Source: Flavobacteriaceae bacterium
Lineage (GTDB): Bacteria > Bacteroidota > Bacteroidia > Flavobacteriales > Flavobacteriaceae
Assembly (NCBI GenBank): GCA_026709415.1
Contig: JAPOSZ010000014.1
Coordinates: 177,508-241,507, forward strand
Direction of reading: 5' to 3'
Length of the DNA stretch: 64,000 bases
Every line of letters starts with the position of its first letter. The stretch's first letter is position 1. Shown one piece after another: positions 45,315 through 54,804 of the stretch. The notes beneath the pieces were generated by a model. It ran no database searches. It had not been told where the DNA came from and saw only the letters and a list, made by a program, of their open reading frames with translations. Made by a program: the position numbers and the translations under genes.

Positions 45315-46910
45315 CTAGTTGGCATTAAATTCAGATTGAAAGTGGAATTTAATTGAGGGAAATTTTTGTAGTGTGTGTGATAGGGTAAATTTAGAATCTG
45401 CTAAAAAGACCAATTGCTCACTTTTGTCTATAGCTAAAAACTTTTGTTTCAAGCGTAAAAATTCATCAAACTCTTTATGTTGATTGTTTTGATCTATCCA
45501 ACAGGCTTTGTAAACTGGTAAGGCTTCATAGGAGCACTCAGCACCATATTCATGTAATAATCGGTATTGTATGACTTCAAATTGTAATATTCCAACCGTA
45601 CCAATAATTTGACGCCCATTGATTTGTAATCTAAATAATTGTGCCACACCTTCATCCATCAATTGATCGATTCCTTTTTTAAGTTGTTTTGTTTTTAAAG
45701 GATTTTTATTGATGACATATCTAAAATGTTCAGGTGAAAAACTTGGAATCCCCTTAAATATTAATTTTTCACCATCTGTTAGCGTATCCCCTATTTTAAA
45801 ATTTCCTGTATCATGTAAACCCACGATGTCACCAGGGTATGAAGTTTCTACGACTTGCCTTTTTTCAGCAAAAAAAGCGTTTGGAGATGAAAATTTTAAT
45901 TTTTTATTCAAACGAACATGGTAATAAGGCGTATTGCGAACAAAAGTTCCAGATACAATTTTTAAAAAAGCCAATCGATCTCGATGTTTTGGATCCATGT
46001 TGGCATGAATTTTAAAAACAAATCCACTAAAATTGTTTTCATTGGGTCGGACTTCTCGATTTTCTGAAATTTGAGGTTTTGGATGTGGTGCAATTTCAAC
46101 TAAAATGTCTAACAATTCTTGGACTCCAAAATTTTTTAAAGCTGAACCAAAAATGATGGGATGAATTTTCCCATCCAAGTATTTTCTAATATCAAATTTG
46201 GGATATAATTCATCTACAACTTCGATATTTTCTTTGAGCTGTTCAAAAGATGGAACTCCTATAGCTTCAGTTACTTGTTTAGAATCTGCAATATCAATGC
46301 TATGATAAATGGGTAGGTGTTGTTTATCATTTGAAGAATAAAGTAACATATTGTCTTTTAAAATATGATAAATCCCTTTAAAATCTAGACCATCACCAAT
46401 AGGAAAAGTGATTGGAGTTGGATTTAGTTTAAGTTGATCTTCCAACTGATCAAATAAGTCAAATGGATCTAGAGCATTTCGATCCATTTTATTGATAAAA
46501 ACAATCATTGGAACGCTTCTCATACGGCAGACTTCAACTAGTTTTTTGGTTTGCTCTTCAACCCCTTTGGCTCCATCAATCACCACAATCACACTATCAA
46601 CAGCCGTTAGTGTACGGTAGGTATCTTCTGCAAAATCTTTATGACCAGGCGTATCTAAAATATTGATTTTTTTATCCTTATAGTGAAAAGCTAACACAGA
46701 GGTGGCCACTGAAATACCGCGTTGTCTTTCGATTTCCATGAAATCCGAAGTGGCTCCTTTTCGAATCTTGTTTGATTTAACCGCTCCAGCTTGGTGGATG
46801 GCTCCACCAAAGAGTAACAACTTTTCAGTCAGTGTTGTTTTACCAGCATCAGGATGAGAAACAATTCCAAATGTTCTTCTTTTGCGTATTTCTTTTTCTA
46901 AAACTTTCAT
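45315..46910 (-). CDS. prfC: Peptide chain release factor 3
   Basis: RF3 is a translational GTPase that recycles RF1/RF2 from the ribosome. The GTPase domain is complete: G1 SHPDAGKTTLTEKLL, switch I region with RGISVATSV, G3 DTPGHKDFAEDTYR, G4 FINKMDR. RF3-specific features follow: FPIGDGLDFKGIYH and the C-terminal LQFEVIQYRLLHEYGAECSYE. The 531-residue length is normal. ATG 46910 (MKVLEKEIRKRRTF) is chosen over an alternative three codons upstream. It is transcribed alone, divergent from idi. Confidence 0.95.
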   Translation of the reverse strand: MKVLEKEIRKRRTFGIVSHPDAGKTTLTEKLLLFGGAIHQAGAVKSNKIRKGATSDFMEIERQRGISVATSVLAFHYKDKKINILDTPGHKDFAEDTYRTLTAVDSVIVVIDGAKGVEEQTKKLVEVCRMRSVPMIVFINKMDRNALDPFDLFDQLEDQLKLNPTPITFPIGDGLDFKGIYHILKDNMLLYSSNDKQHLPIYHSIDIADSKQVTEAIGVPSFEQLKENIEVVDELYPKFDIRKYLDGKIHPIIFGSALKNFGVQELLDILVEIAPHPKPQISENREVRPNENNFSGFVFKIHANMDPKHRDRLAFLKIVSGTFVRNTPYYHVRLNKKLKFSSPNAFFAEKRQVVETSYPGDIVGLHDTGNFKIGDTLTDGEKLIFKGIPSFSPEHFRYVINKNPLKTKQLKKGIDQLMDEGVAQLFRLQINGRQIIGTVGILQFEVIQYRLLHEYGAECSYEALPVYKACWIDQNNQHKEFDEFLRLKQKFLAIDKSEQLVFLADSKFTLSHTLQKFPSIKFHFQSEFNAN

Positions 46911-47008
46911 AAAAATCACGCAAATTAAAAGATTGTCATCCGTATTTAATAGATATTTAATTTCTAATCAAATCTTTTGGATAAAACGGAAAACCAAGTA
47001 AATCATCA

Positions 47009-47016
47009 TAAATTTG
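47009..47016 (+). promoter_or_regulatory. Candidate -7 element of idi
   Basis: TAAATTTG matches TAnnTTTG, 35 bases before the idi ATG. A -33 TTTG at the right distance was not found. Confidence 0.35.
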
Positions 47017-47051
47017 GCGATTAGTATCACCTAGTGTAAGCATTGGTTTGT

Positions 47052-47591
47052 ATGGAGAACAATGATAATCAGTTTGTTGTATTGGTGGATCAAAAAGATC
47101 GGCCTGTAGGAAGAATGCCTAAACTAGAGGCTCACCAAAAGGGCGTATTGCACCGGGCTTTTTCAGTATTCATTTTGAATTCTAAACACGAATTATTGTT
47201 ACAGCGGCGTGCCGTATCAAAATATCATTCCCCTAATCTATGGAGTAATACCTGCTGTAGCCATCCTTATGTCGGTGAATTGGTTATCGATGCAGCCAAC
47301 AGAAGATTAAAAGAAGAAATGGGACTCGATACCCCATTAGAATATTTATTCCATTTTATTTATCATCAAGAGGTCGGAAATGGATTGATAGAACACGAAC
47401 TGGATCATGTGTATTATGGATTCTCAGACAATGATCCCAAAATAAATCCCCTTGAGGTATCCCAATGGAAATGGATGACGTTGAAAGCAATAGAAAATGA
47501 ATTACTAACCTCTCCAAATGATTTTACTATTTGGATGCGTATTATTTTTCCTCAGTTTTATCAGGTTATGAAAACTGAAATTGAATTCTAA
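47052..47591 (+). CDS. idi: Isopentenyl-diphosphate delta-isomerase, type 1
   Basis: Interconverts IPP and DMAPP, the C5 units of isoprenoid synthesis. This 179-residue Nudix-fold enzyme has the catalytic Cys in WSNTCCSHPYVGE, the degenerate Nudix helix AANRRLKEEMGL, and the catalytic Glu region LIEHELDHVYYG. Start: ATG 47052 (MENNDNQFVVLVDQ); the frame opens at a TTG three codons earlier. It is alone on its strand. Confidence 0.94.
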   Translation: MENNDNQFVVLVDQKDRPVGRMPKLEAHQKGVLHRAFSVFILNSKHELLLQRRAVSKYHSPNLWSNTCCSHPYVGELVIDAANRRLKEEMGLDTPLEYLFHFIYHQEVGNGLIEHELDHVYYGFSDNDPKINPLEVSQWKWMTLKAIENELLTSPNDFTIWMRIIFPQFYQVMKTEIEF

Positions 47592-47742
47592 AATTTGGGG
47601 ATCTCTAACCCCGACTTCATTCACTGATCTTTCATCATTTCTTTGCGGCATCTCATCAAAAGTTTCCTTACGGTCTTTTTTCAAGCCTCAATTCAACAGA
47701 TAAACAAGAGGTACACTTCAATTTTGATTTTTATAGCGTTTA

Positions 47743-48891
47743 TCAAAGATTTTTACGCTTAATGATCACTTTAAAAATGTTTCTATCTCGATCATCAATG
47801 AACTTTATATGGGGATAGGCTCTGAGGGCACGTAGGATACCACTTCCATACCCTCGAAAAGGCAAAAGTTTATTGGCAAATGAAGCGATAATGGGATTAC
47901 GTAAATTGCAGATACCCAATTTGATGTTTTCGACGGATAACTTATTTAGAAGATGTCCTGGATTAATAATTTCAATACGATCAGAAAAAACAAATACTTT
48001 TATGGAGTCTGAAATGAAATAATCTCGGTGAATTAGCGCATTTGCGATTAATTCTTCAAATACTATTTTTGGTATTTCTGGTTCACCAATGGAATTAATG
48101 CCTTGATCATTTTGAACATGTTTGATGTTTGTAATCACAAAACCCAGTAGATTCTGAAATATAACGGAAAGTTTTCCATGAATGTCCCGACTCTCTACAT
48201 AATGTAAATCCTCAATGTTTTTACCGGGAAAGCATACAGCTTTTGCAATAAAAACGGGAAACCAAAACTGAGGCTTCTTGGCAAAAAATAAGATGCCACA
48301 ATAATTTAAAATCCCGTCTTTTGAAAGCTTCATGTTTTCTAAAACTTGAACAAACGAAAACTCTACGTTTTTGATTTTTTTACCATATTCTTTTTCAAAA
48401 AACTCATCAAAAAATTCTTTGTCAATATCAACTACAGAAGTTCCATCAACTGGCGTGGAGTCAGTTTGCCCCATTTTTTGAAGCATTCGTAACATTTCTT
48501 CACGAGCGATAATTTTTCGCTTATCAGCACCAGATTTAACATACATATTCCCTTTGTTGTCAGTGTATGGCTTATCAGATCCTTCATCAATTGTAACTAA
48601 TACCATCTTACCATCAGATAAAGTAAAATTCTGAGTATGCACAATAATTGGTGGTTTTACATGTTGAGATGCAGCCTTGGAAATATGTTGATTTATTTCT
48701 CTAATATTTTTTGAAGTCAAACCAGCTAAATCTCCAAAATCAGTGACACCGATAATAATTTTTCCACCTTCAGAATTACTATACGCAACCATCTCTTGTG
48801 CAATGTGTTGAGGGTGTTTAACGTCACTTTTGAATTGATGAGAGCAATCTTCACCATTCTCGATAATTACTTGTAGTTCTTCGATTCCCAT
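47743..48891 (-). CDS. AlbA_2/Schlafen-like ATP-binding protein
   Basis: A 382-residue protein with an N-terminal AlbA_2 (divergent AAA_4) domain (CSHQFKSDVKHPQHIAQEMVAYSNSEGGKIIIGV, about 16-50, and GNMYVKSGADKR, about 115-126). Its C-terminal region resembles the GHKL-type HATPase_c_4 domain of RecG-like proteins (PKIVFEELIANALIHRDYF, IEIINPGHL, RNPIIASFANKLLPFRGYGSGI). Such proteins bind nucleic acids, are scattered through accessory regions, and are thought of as regulators or defence-linked factors; no function is proved. Beside it (49.0-49.2 kb) lies the relic of an ATPase, so this may be a worn-down accessory island. Confidence 0.8.
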   Translation of the reverse strand: MGIEELQVIIENGEDCSHQFKSDVKHPQHIAQEMVAYSNSEGGKIIIGVTDFGDLAGLTSKNIREINQHISKAASQHVKPPIIVHTQNFTLSDGKMVLVTIDEGSDKPYTDNKGNMYVKSGADKRKIIAREEMLRMLQKMGQTDSTPVDGTSVVDIDKEFFDEFFEKEYGKKIKNVEFSFVQVLENMKLSKDGILNYCGILFFAKKPQFWFPVFIAKAVCFPGKNIEDLHYVESRDIHGKLSVIFQNLLGFVITNIKHVQNDQGINSIGEPEIPKIVFEELIANALIHRDYFISDSIKVFVFSDRIEIINPGHLLNKLSVENIKLGICNLRNPIIASFANKLLPFRGYGSGILRALRAYPHIKFIDDRDRNIFKVIIKRKNL

Positions 48892-49018
48892 TCGTTATAT
48901 AAATATTTGCGTTTTTTAAAAGCTTCAGCTCCTCCTTCCATTATATTCACGATACTTTCCTATATGTTATTGCAGTCAATACTGCGACAATCAGCAAGTA
49001 CTTTTTTATTTGAATAGT

Positions 49019-49240
49019 TACAAAACCACAATTTGTTCTGTATCACCCAATACAGCAATATTTGCATTATGGGAGACAAAGATAAATTGATATCACGTTT
49101 AAACTTGCAGATTAATTTTATTATGTCTAGGTAAATCGTTGATTATCGAGATCATCTTCAGGTTGATCAATAATTATCAAATCATGTTCACGTTGCACCA
49201 GATGGTTGAAAATGGCTACAAAGTATTTCTGGAATTCATC
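49019..49240 (-). pseudogene. Remnant of a RecF/SMC-like AAA ATPase (C-terminal end)
   Basis: Read on the minus strand from 49240, one frame gives EFQKYFVAIFNHLVQREHD then LIIIDQPEDDLDNQRFT and a stop; a second frame resumes with YQFIFVSHNANIAVLGDTEQ, IVVL and a stop. DQPEDDLDNQ is the Walker B/signature region and SHNANIAVLGD the His-loop end of ATPases that couple DNA ends or anti-phage systems. At least one frameshift and an internal stop separate them, and nothing upstream of the motif remains, so it is a dead fragment. It begins exactly at the stop codon of the DUF4369 gene. Confidence 0.8.
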
Positions 49241-49975
49241 TTAATTTTCTTTTGATTTGCGATTTTCTATAAATTTCATTAATTCACGGCCATAAATGGA
49301 TTCTCGAACTTCATTAGAGAAAGCATTTGAAATGGAATCCAACCAATGAGTTTGAACCTCTGATGCATGAGTCAAAGCGATGTATGGGGCCATAAACTTG
49401 TCGGCATTTTGAATGGCATAATTGATTGAGAAAAGATATCTTCGAGTCAAAAGATGATCAATGGCTTGTTGTAATGAATCAGCCAATATTAAATTTTTGC
49501 TTTTTTGAGCATTCAAATAATCTTCAAGCAAGTCTAAATTTTGATTTTGAAATCTTCGCTGGTAAGAAAAAAAGTCCTGAAGTAAATTTTGATTTTCAGA
49601 ACCTGTGATGATGGCACTACTTTCAAATGTGCTCAATTGGGTTTGAATATCAATCATTCCAGGTTCACCAAAAAAAGTGATGACATCATTTAAGGTATCG
49701 CCATCTTTTTTTTGAAGGTATAAATAGAAAATTTCTGGTTGTTCTATTTCATGGGTGAATTCAAAATCTGGACTGCCTGAAACCGTCAAAGAATCGATAG
49801 AGACTATTTCTGAATCTTCAACTTTTTGAAGAAAAAGAGTCCCTACTCTCAGTCCTTCAACGGTTCCTCGGACTGTCATGGTATTTTCTGTTAAAGGCGC
49901 TTTACGAGACACACAAGAATTCAAAGGAATACTGAAAGCAAGTGAAATCAGAATCGCTAAGAATCGATAATTCAT
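49241..49975 (-). CDS. DUF4369-domain lipoprotein
   Basis: A 244-residue exported protein with lipobox-like LNSC at Cys21 and the DUF4369 beta-rich domain (MTVRGTVEGLRVGTLFLQKV, FTHEIEQPEIFYLYLQKK, ITFFGEPGMIDIQTQL, about 33-120), followed by a charged helical region. The usual partner, a C-terminal thioredoxin/AhpC domain, is absent, so a redox role is unlikely. Function unknown. Its ATG (49975) follows the DUF5916 stop by one base, so it is translated together with that outer-membrane protein. Confidence 0.75.
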   Translation of the reverse strand: MNYRFLAILISLAFSIPLNSCVSRKAPLTENTMTVRGTVEGLRVGTLFLQKVEDSEIVSIDSLTVSGSPDFEFTHEIEQPEIFYLYLQKKDGDTLNDVITFFGEPGMIDIQTQLSTFESSAIITGSENQNLLQDFFSYQRRFQNQNLDLLEDYLNAQKSKNLILADSLQQAIDHLLTRRYLFSINYAIQNADKFMAPYIALTHASEVQTHWLDSISNAFSNEVRESIYGRELMKFIENRKSKEN

Positions 49976-49976
49976 A

Positions 49977-52223
49977 TCAAATACTTAACCAATAAGTCAA
50001 TTTTAAATTGATGCTTCTCAGTTGCGGGGTGTTATCAAAAAAACCATTGTTTTTGTAATTATCATTATAAACAATGTAGAGATCGGAAAGTGGAGCAAAA
50101 CGCCATTGTAATCGAGAATTGATGCCAAAATCTTTTCCTTGAGAGTTGTATTGAATGAAAGTAGACCAAAACAGATTTCGACTAAAAGTAAATTCAAATT
50201 TGGAACTGACTAGAGAAATCGTTTCCGTTGGGTAAGGATCGGGTAAGTCAATGTGATCGATATTAAAAACCAAACTAGATATAAATTTTGGTTGTACTCT
50301 TAATCTAAATTCACTTTCAAAGGAGTACTTATGACCATTATAAAATTGGCCTAATTCGGTTTCTACTTCGTAAAAAAATTTTCGACTCAAATCAGATGCA
50401 TACTCCAAGCTGATATAGCTGTAGTAGTAATCCTTAAAAGCGGGTAGTTCAGTATTGTCATTTCCAGTAGGATCAAAAGGTTCAAATAAATAAGTGTATC
50501 TATTCCAGTATTCCACTTCTACCGAAGAAGTATTATTGAACTCCAACTCCAGTTGTGTTAAATAATTTCGATCCCCAGACCGAAAACTACCGTTATCTCT
50601 TTGATAGGTAAAAAATAAGTTTTGTTCTAGTGAAATAGAATTAATGGAACTTTTTTTGGGATAAAAAGTGTACCCCAAATCAGGAAAAAATCGATAGACT
50701 CCAGTTCGACGAACAAATCCTAAATCAGCACGATAATCTTCCCCAACATAAACACCAGCTAAGCGATAACTCCAATTTCTAGTTTGCCGATTCAATCGAG
50801 CTCCAAAACTAGCGTTATCATGGTCATTTTGATGAGCAAATGACTGATGGAAAAAGAAATCTCCTGTCCAAGAATTATCGGATGAAGCCAGTTTGTAATC
50901 AAGACCTAAAATTCGATTATAACGATCTTGTTGTGATATAAACTCATAATCCTTAAAGGTTTCTCTATTGATGAATAATACCGAAAAATTGGATCGGCTA
51001 AAAACTTGTTTTTGTAGGACAAATACCGTATTGTTGTTTGAAGGGATTTCATTTTCAATGTCCTCGCTTGTTTGAACATTGAGCAACCCCAATCGGGTTG
51101 AAGAATTTAAGCTACCATTGAGTCTAAAACCACCTATGATGGGATTTTCAATGTTATCTCCGTTTTTATCTTCCGCAATACCAATCCTCCTTGAAAAAAA
51201 AGGTCTCGAATCCATGAGGTTACCATAATCAGAAAACAAATCTTCGTTTTGTATAAAAAACTGTCTTTTTTCAGGCAATGAAACCTCAAAACGAGTCAGG
51301 TTGACAATTTCATCATCAACTTCAACTTGCGAAAAATCTGGGTTAATGGTTAGATCTAGATTTAAACCATTGGTGATAGAAATTTTTCCATCAAGACCAA
51401 AATTCAAATCTTGACTGACTTGATTGTCAGCCCCATCAAAGGTGAAATCGCTAGAAGAAATTCCATTGACAAAAGGAATAATGTAAATAGGTGGATTGGA
51501 CTTTGCAAAAGGTTTTTCAAATTCAATAGTTCCCATAAATGCCATATTGATAGGAAAAAACTCTTGGGGGATGGGTGCCCAAGTGGTCCATTCATTGGTT
51601 ACTGTATTGAATCGATATAAATTAAATCGCCATGTGGAAGTGTTTTCAGGGTATTTGATTTGTGATAATGGAATTTTAAATTCTACGGAGTATTTGTCAT
51701 CAGAAATGGTCGATTTGACCTCCCAAATAATATCCCAACTATATTTTAAATCTAAACCAGATTGACCACCATTTGAAACTTGGCCTTCTCTTTGAACGGA
51801 ATAGGGATTGGATCCAATAAAGATTCCATTGGTTGAATCAGAAAAAGGGTCTAACATTAAAGTGACATTATCAACACCTCGACCTGAAAAATCTCGTTTT
51901 AAGGAACGTATCTTAAGATCAGTTTGAGAACCATACGCTTCAACATAAACATAAAGATGCTTATCATCGGAAAGCAATCGAAATTGAGTTTTTTCAACGG
52001 CTTTTAGTGTGTCTGTTGGAAACATTTGCCAGAAACCTCCTCCAATAGGGGCCTCTTTCCAAACAGGCTCATTATCGAGTCCATCAATAACGATTTCTTG
52101 ATCGATAGACTTGATTAGAAGGTGGGGATGTTCCTTTTGACCATGGACTGTTTGGCAAACAACAACCAATGCAATGAACACAAAGCGCAACAGACTACAA
52201 CAAAATTCAACAAATTGCGACAA
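49977..52223 (-). CDS. DUF5916 outer-membrane protein with CBM9-like domain
   Basis: A 748-residue exported protein. After the signal (ALVVVCQTVHGQ) comes a CBM9-like sandwich (QEIVIDGLDNEPVWKEAPIG, FRLLSDDKHLYVYVEAYG, about 40-215) and then a DUF5916 barrel ending in LRSINLKLTYWLSI; the RRIGIAEDKNGDN and DLTINPDFSQVEVDDEIVNLTRFE motifs mark the family. It probably forms an outer-membrane barrel that binds carbohydrate, with unknown substrate. No ATG is in frame near the 5' end; TTG at 52223 is the working start, with other TTG/GTG codons closer to the signal. It is 53 bp downstream of htpG. Confidence 0.82.
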   Translation of the reverse strand: MSQFVEFCCSLLRFVFIALVVVCQTVHGQKEHPHLLIKSIDQEIVIDGLDNEPVWKEAPIGGGFWQMFPTDTLKAVEKTQFRLLSDDKHLYVYVEAYGSQTDLKIRSLKRDFSGRGVDNVTLMLDPFSDSTNGIFIGSNPYSVQREGQVSNGGQSGLDLKYSWDIIWEVKSTISDDKYSVEFKIPLSQIKYPENTSTWRFNLYRFNTVTNEWTTWAPIPQEFFPINMAFMGTIEFEKPFAKSNPPIYIIPFVNGISSSDFTFDGADNQVSQDLNFGLDGKISITNGLNLDLTINPDFSQVEVDDEIVNLTRFEVSLPEKRQFFIQNEDLFSDYGNLMDSRPFFSRRIGIAEDKNGDNIENPIIGGFRLNGSLNSSTRLGLLNVQTSEDIENEIPSNNNTVFVLQKQVFSRSNFSVLFINRETFKDYEFISQQDRYNRILGLDYKLASSDNSWTGDFFFHQSFAHQNDHDNASFGARLNRQTRNWSYRLAGVYVGEDYRADLGFVRRTGVYRFFPDLGYTFYPKKSSINSISLEQNLFFTYQRDNGSFRSGDRNYLTQLELEFNNTSSVEVEYWNRYTYLFEPFDPTGNDNTELPAFKDYYYSYISLEYASDLSRKFFYEVETELGQFYNGHKYSFESEFRLRVQPKFISSLVFNIDHIDLPDPYPTETISLVSSKFEFTFSRNLFWSTFIQYNSQGKDFGINSRLQWRFAPLSDLYIVYNDNYKNNGFFDNTPQLRSINLKLTYWLSI

Positions 52224-52276
52224 AGTTCAATAAAAGTTGCGAAAGTTAAAGTATTCTAACTGAAACCTATTCTTTT

Positions 52277-54277
52277 TTAATTGCTCTTTTTGTTAGAAAC
52301 TTCTTTCTTTTGTTTCGTTTGGGCTGATTTTATATTCGAGTCTATCTTTTCCTTAGTAACCTTTGGTTTATTATCTGACTGAATCAGTTGGATACTTCGT
52401 TTAATGAAATGGGTTAATTCTTTTCCTTTTAACAAATTTTGAGAAAGTCTTGAAAAGTCAAACGCTTGGTTGATCAATCTTGTCTTTTTTGCTTTGTGTT
52501 TGGTATTAAAAATTTGCACGACCAAATCATGATTGGTATTGACAATCACATTGTAAGAAGGAGGCATCCCACCACCAAAACCAGTTCCGGTTACAGATTG
52601 CATTTCTTGCCAACGTCTCATGAATTCAGGTTGCGTGATCACAAATGGGAGCTCTTGACTATCAAGAGCTTCTAGTTGAACGATGTACGGCTCTTTGATG
52701 ACACTCTTGACAATTTCTTTTAATTTTTCTTGTTGTTTGTCATCGAGTTTTGATATGGCTTTATCATCTGTTTTAATCAAATTTTCTAATGAGTCACTAT
52801 CAACTCTTGAAAAACTCACTTTGTCTTTATTGGTTTCAATTTTTTGTAGTAAATGACCATAAATTGGGGAGTTGAAAAGCAATACTTGGTACCCCTTTGC
52901 TTTTGCATTTTCAATGTAGATGTGTTGCTCTTCTTTGTCAGAAGCATAAAGAATAACCAACTTACCGTCTTTATCGGTTTGATTTGCTTTGATTTTTTCT
53001 TCTAATTCGTTATAGGTTAAAAACTCATCACCAACAGTGGGATATAAGGCGAACTTTTCTGCTTTTTTATAGAAATTTTCATCACTCAACATGCCATATT
53101 CAATGATGACTTTGATACCATTCCATTTTTCTTCAAACCCTTTTCGATCTTTTTTAAACAGAGATTGAAGTTTTGCTGCAACTTTTGAAGTGATGTGGCC
53201 ACTTATTTTTTTGACAGCCCCATCAGCTTGTAGATAACTTCTTGAAACATTCAGCGGAATATCGGGAGAATCAATAACCCCTCGAAGCAATGTCAAAAAT
53301 TCGGGAACAATACCTTCCACATTATCGGTAACAAAGACTTGATTTTGATACAATTGAATTTTGTCTTTTTGAACACTTAAGTCATTTCTGAGTTTAGGAA
53401 AATAAAGGATTCCTGTCAACTTGAACGGATGATCGACATTGAGGTGAATATGAAAAAGAGGTTCTTCAAATTGGGTGGGGTACAATTCTCTATAAAAAGA
53501 TTTGTAATCTTCTTCTTTTAACGATCGAGGCGATTTAGTCCAAGCTGGAGTTGTATTGTTGATGATTTTATCGACTTCTTTTGTTTCCGGTTTGGCATCC
53601 TTTGGGGCATCTTTAGGTAAGGGAAGTGTTTCAGTGCGCGTGCCAAATTTGATAGGGGTCGAAACAAATTTGCTGTATTTGTTTAATAATCCTTCGATTT
53701 TAAAATCATCCAAGAACTCTTTAGAGTCTTCCGATATGTGTAAAATCACTTCTGTACCTCGAGGTCTTTTGGTGGTTTCAACCAAATCATAAGCTGGCGA
53801 TCCTTCACAAGTCCAATGGACAGTGGGGTAGTCTTTTTGGTAGGATTGGGTAATGATTTCAACTTTATCCGCTACTAAAAAGGAGGAATAAAAACCCAGC
53901 CCAAAATGACCGATAATGCCTTTAGCTTTACTTTTCTGATCGTCGGATTCATTGTAAGCAGCGATAAACTCTTCAGCTCCAGAAAAGGCGATTTCATTAA
54001 TGTATTTTTCTACTTCTTCTCGAGTCATGCCAATACCTGAATCAATGACATGAATTTTTCTATTTTTTTTATCGACTTTGATTTCAATGTTGAGATTCTC
54101 AAATTCTTCTTTTATTTTACCAATGCTAGAGAGATGCTTTAATTTGGTAGTTGCATCGGTGGCATTCGATACGAGTTCTCTTAAAAAGATTTCGTGATCG
54201 CTATAAAGAAATTTTTTAATGAGAGGAAAAATGTTTTCGACTGAAACATTGATATTTCCTTTGGTTGCGGTTTCCAT
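52277..54277 (-). CDS. htpG: Hsp90-family chaperone HtpG
   Basis: The bacterial Hsp90 chaperone, 666 residues including a long middle/C-terminal domain. The GHKL ATP site is intact: RELVSNATDATTKLKHL, IHVIDSGIGMTREEVEKYI, GIIGHFGLGFYSSFLVADKV and GTEVILHISEDSKEF. The gene ends with a Lys-rich tail (KSAQTKQKKEVSNKKSN). Start ATG 54277. It has a 53-bp gap to the DUF5916 gene. Confidence 0.96.
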   Translation of the reverse strand: METATKGNINVSVENIFPLIKKFLYSDHEIFLRELVSNATDATTKLKHLSSIGKIKEEFENLNIEIKVDKKNRKIHVIDSGIGMTREEVEKYINEIAFSGAEEFIAAYNESDDQKSKAKGIIGHFGLGFYSSFLVADKVEIITQSYQKDYPTVHWTCEGSPAYDLVETTKRPRGTEVILHISEDSKEFLDDFKIEGLLNKYSKFVSTPIKFGTRTETLPLPKDAPKDAKPETKEVDKIINNTTPAWTKSPRSLKEEDYKSFYRELYPTQFEEPLFHIHLNVDHPFKLTGILYFPKLRNDLSVQKDKIQLYQNQVFVTDNVEGIVPEFLTLLRGVIDSPDIPLNVSRSYLQADGAVKKISGHITSKVAAKLQSLFKKDRKGFEEKWNGIKVIIEYGMLSDENFYKKAEKFALYPTVGDEFLTYNELEEKIKANQTDKDGKLVILYASDKEEQHIYIENAKAKGYQVLLFNSPIYGHLLQKIETNKDKVSFSRVDSDSLENLIKTDDKAISKLDDKQQEKLKEIVKSVIKEPYIVQLEALDSQELPFVITQPEFMRRWQEMQSVTGTGFGGGMPPSYNVIVNTNHDLVVQIFNTKHKAKKTRLINQAFDFSRLSQNLLKGKELTHFIKRSIQLIQSDNKPKVTKEKIDSNIKSAQTKQKKEVSNKKSN

Positions 54278-54740
54278 ATTACATTATTTTTGCGGTTAAA
54301 GGTTGTTCAAATAAAATACCAATCTCAAGTCACTGACAAATTGACAGGTAGCATATTGTTTTTGACGGGAGTTTGGCTTTGACTTTTCAAATTCCGGAGA
54401 TATTGGAATTTGCGATTTTAAAAAGCCATGATTGTCAACGTAATTTTTATGTCTCATTTGGAGTTAGCTGAAACTTCATGAGTCCTTTTATTTATTGCCT
54501 TTTAATCTTTTTCTTTAGATGATTGGTTTTTTCAAGATTTCGTATAAAATCAAGACAGCGATATGGCAACGAATATCGATTTTCTATAGTTCCTTTTCCC
54601 TCATCGGAACATTCACTGAAAAATCCAGTTTATACGGATCAAAGAATCGTTCATTTGAAGGATGGATCATTTCCCAAGGATATGTTACCATTGAACCACT
54701 TAATGGTTACGAAAAGAGCTGATTTCAGAACAAAATATCA

Positions 54741-54748
54741 TACCTTTG
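54741..54748 (+). promoter_or_regulatory. Candidate -7 element of the EF-hand gene
   Basis: TACCTTTG matches TAnnTTTG exactly, 56 bases before the ATG. The -33 position holds only TTTCAG. Confidence 0.4.
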
Positions 54749-54764
54749 AGGACTGCGGTTGTCC

Positions 54765-54776
54765 ATGACCGGTCAT
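54765..54776. promoter_or_regulatory. Perfect 12-bp palindrome in the EF-hand gene leader
   Basis: ATGACCGGTCAT, self-complementary over all 12 bases, 16 bases past the -7 element and so close to the expected transcription start. It is placed where an operator would block initiation. Confidence 0.45.
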
Positions 54777-54804
54777 AAGGTGAAATAATTTAACAAATCG
54801 ATAT

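Larger units (their letters stand above)
54278..54804. other. 527-bp intergenic region upstream of the EF-hand gene
   Basis: Overlapping short open frames at 54519-54768 show no family signature. One carries PVYTDQRIVHLKDGSF, faintly like the end of an ABC-transporter ATPase, but alone it is not enough to call a relic. Near the right end lie a candidate promoter and a palindrome that belong to the EF-hand gene. Confidence 0.4.

Noticed and set aside
47592..47640. GGGG/CCCC hairpin after idi as a terminator
   Set aside because: Four-base stem, long loop and no U-run.
54523..54768. Possible relic of an ABC transporter ATPase (PVYTDQRIVHLKDGSF)
   Set aside because: Only one short motif-like segment; no Walker or signature motif near it, so chance cannot be excluded.
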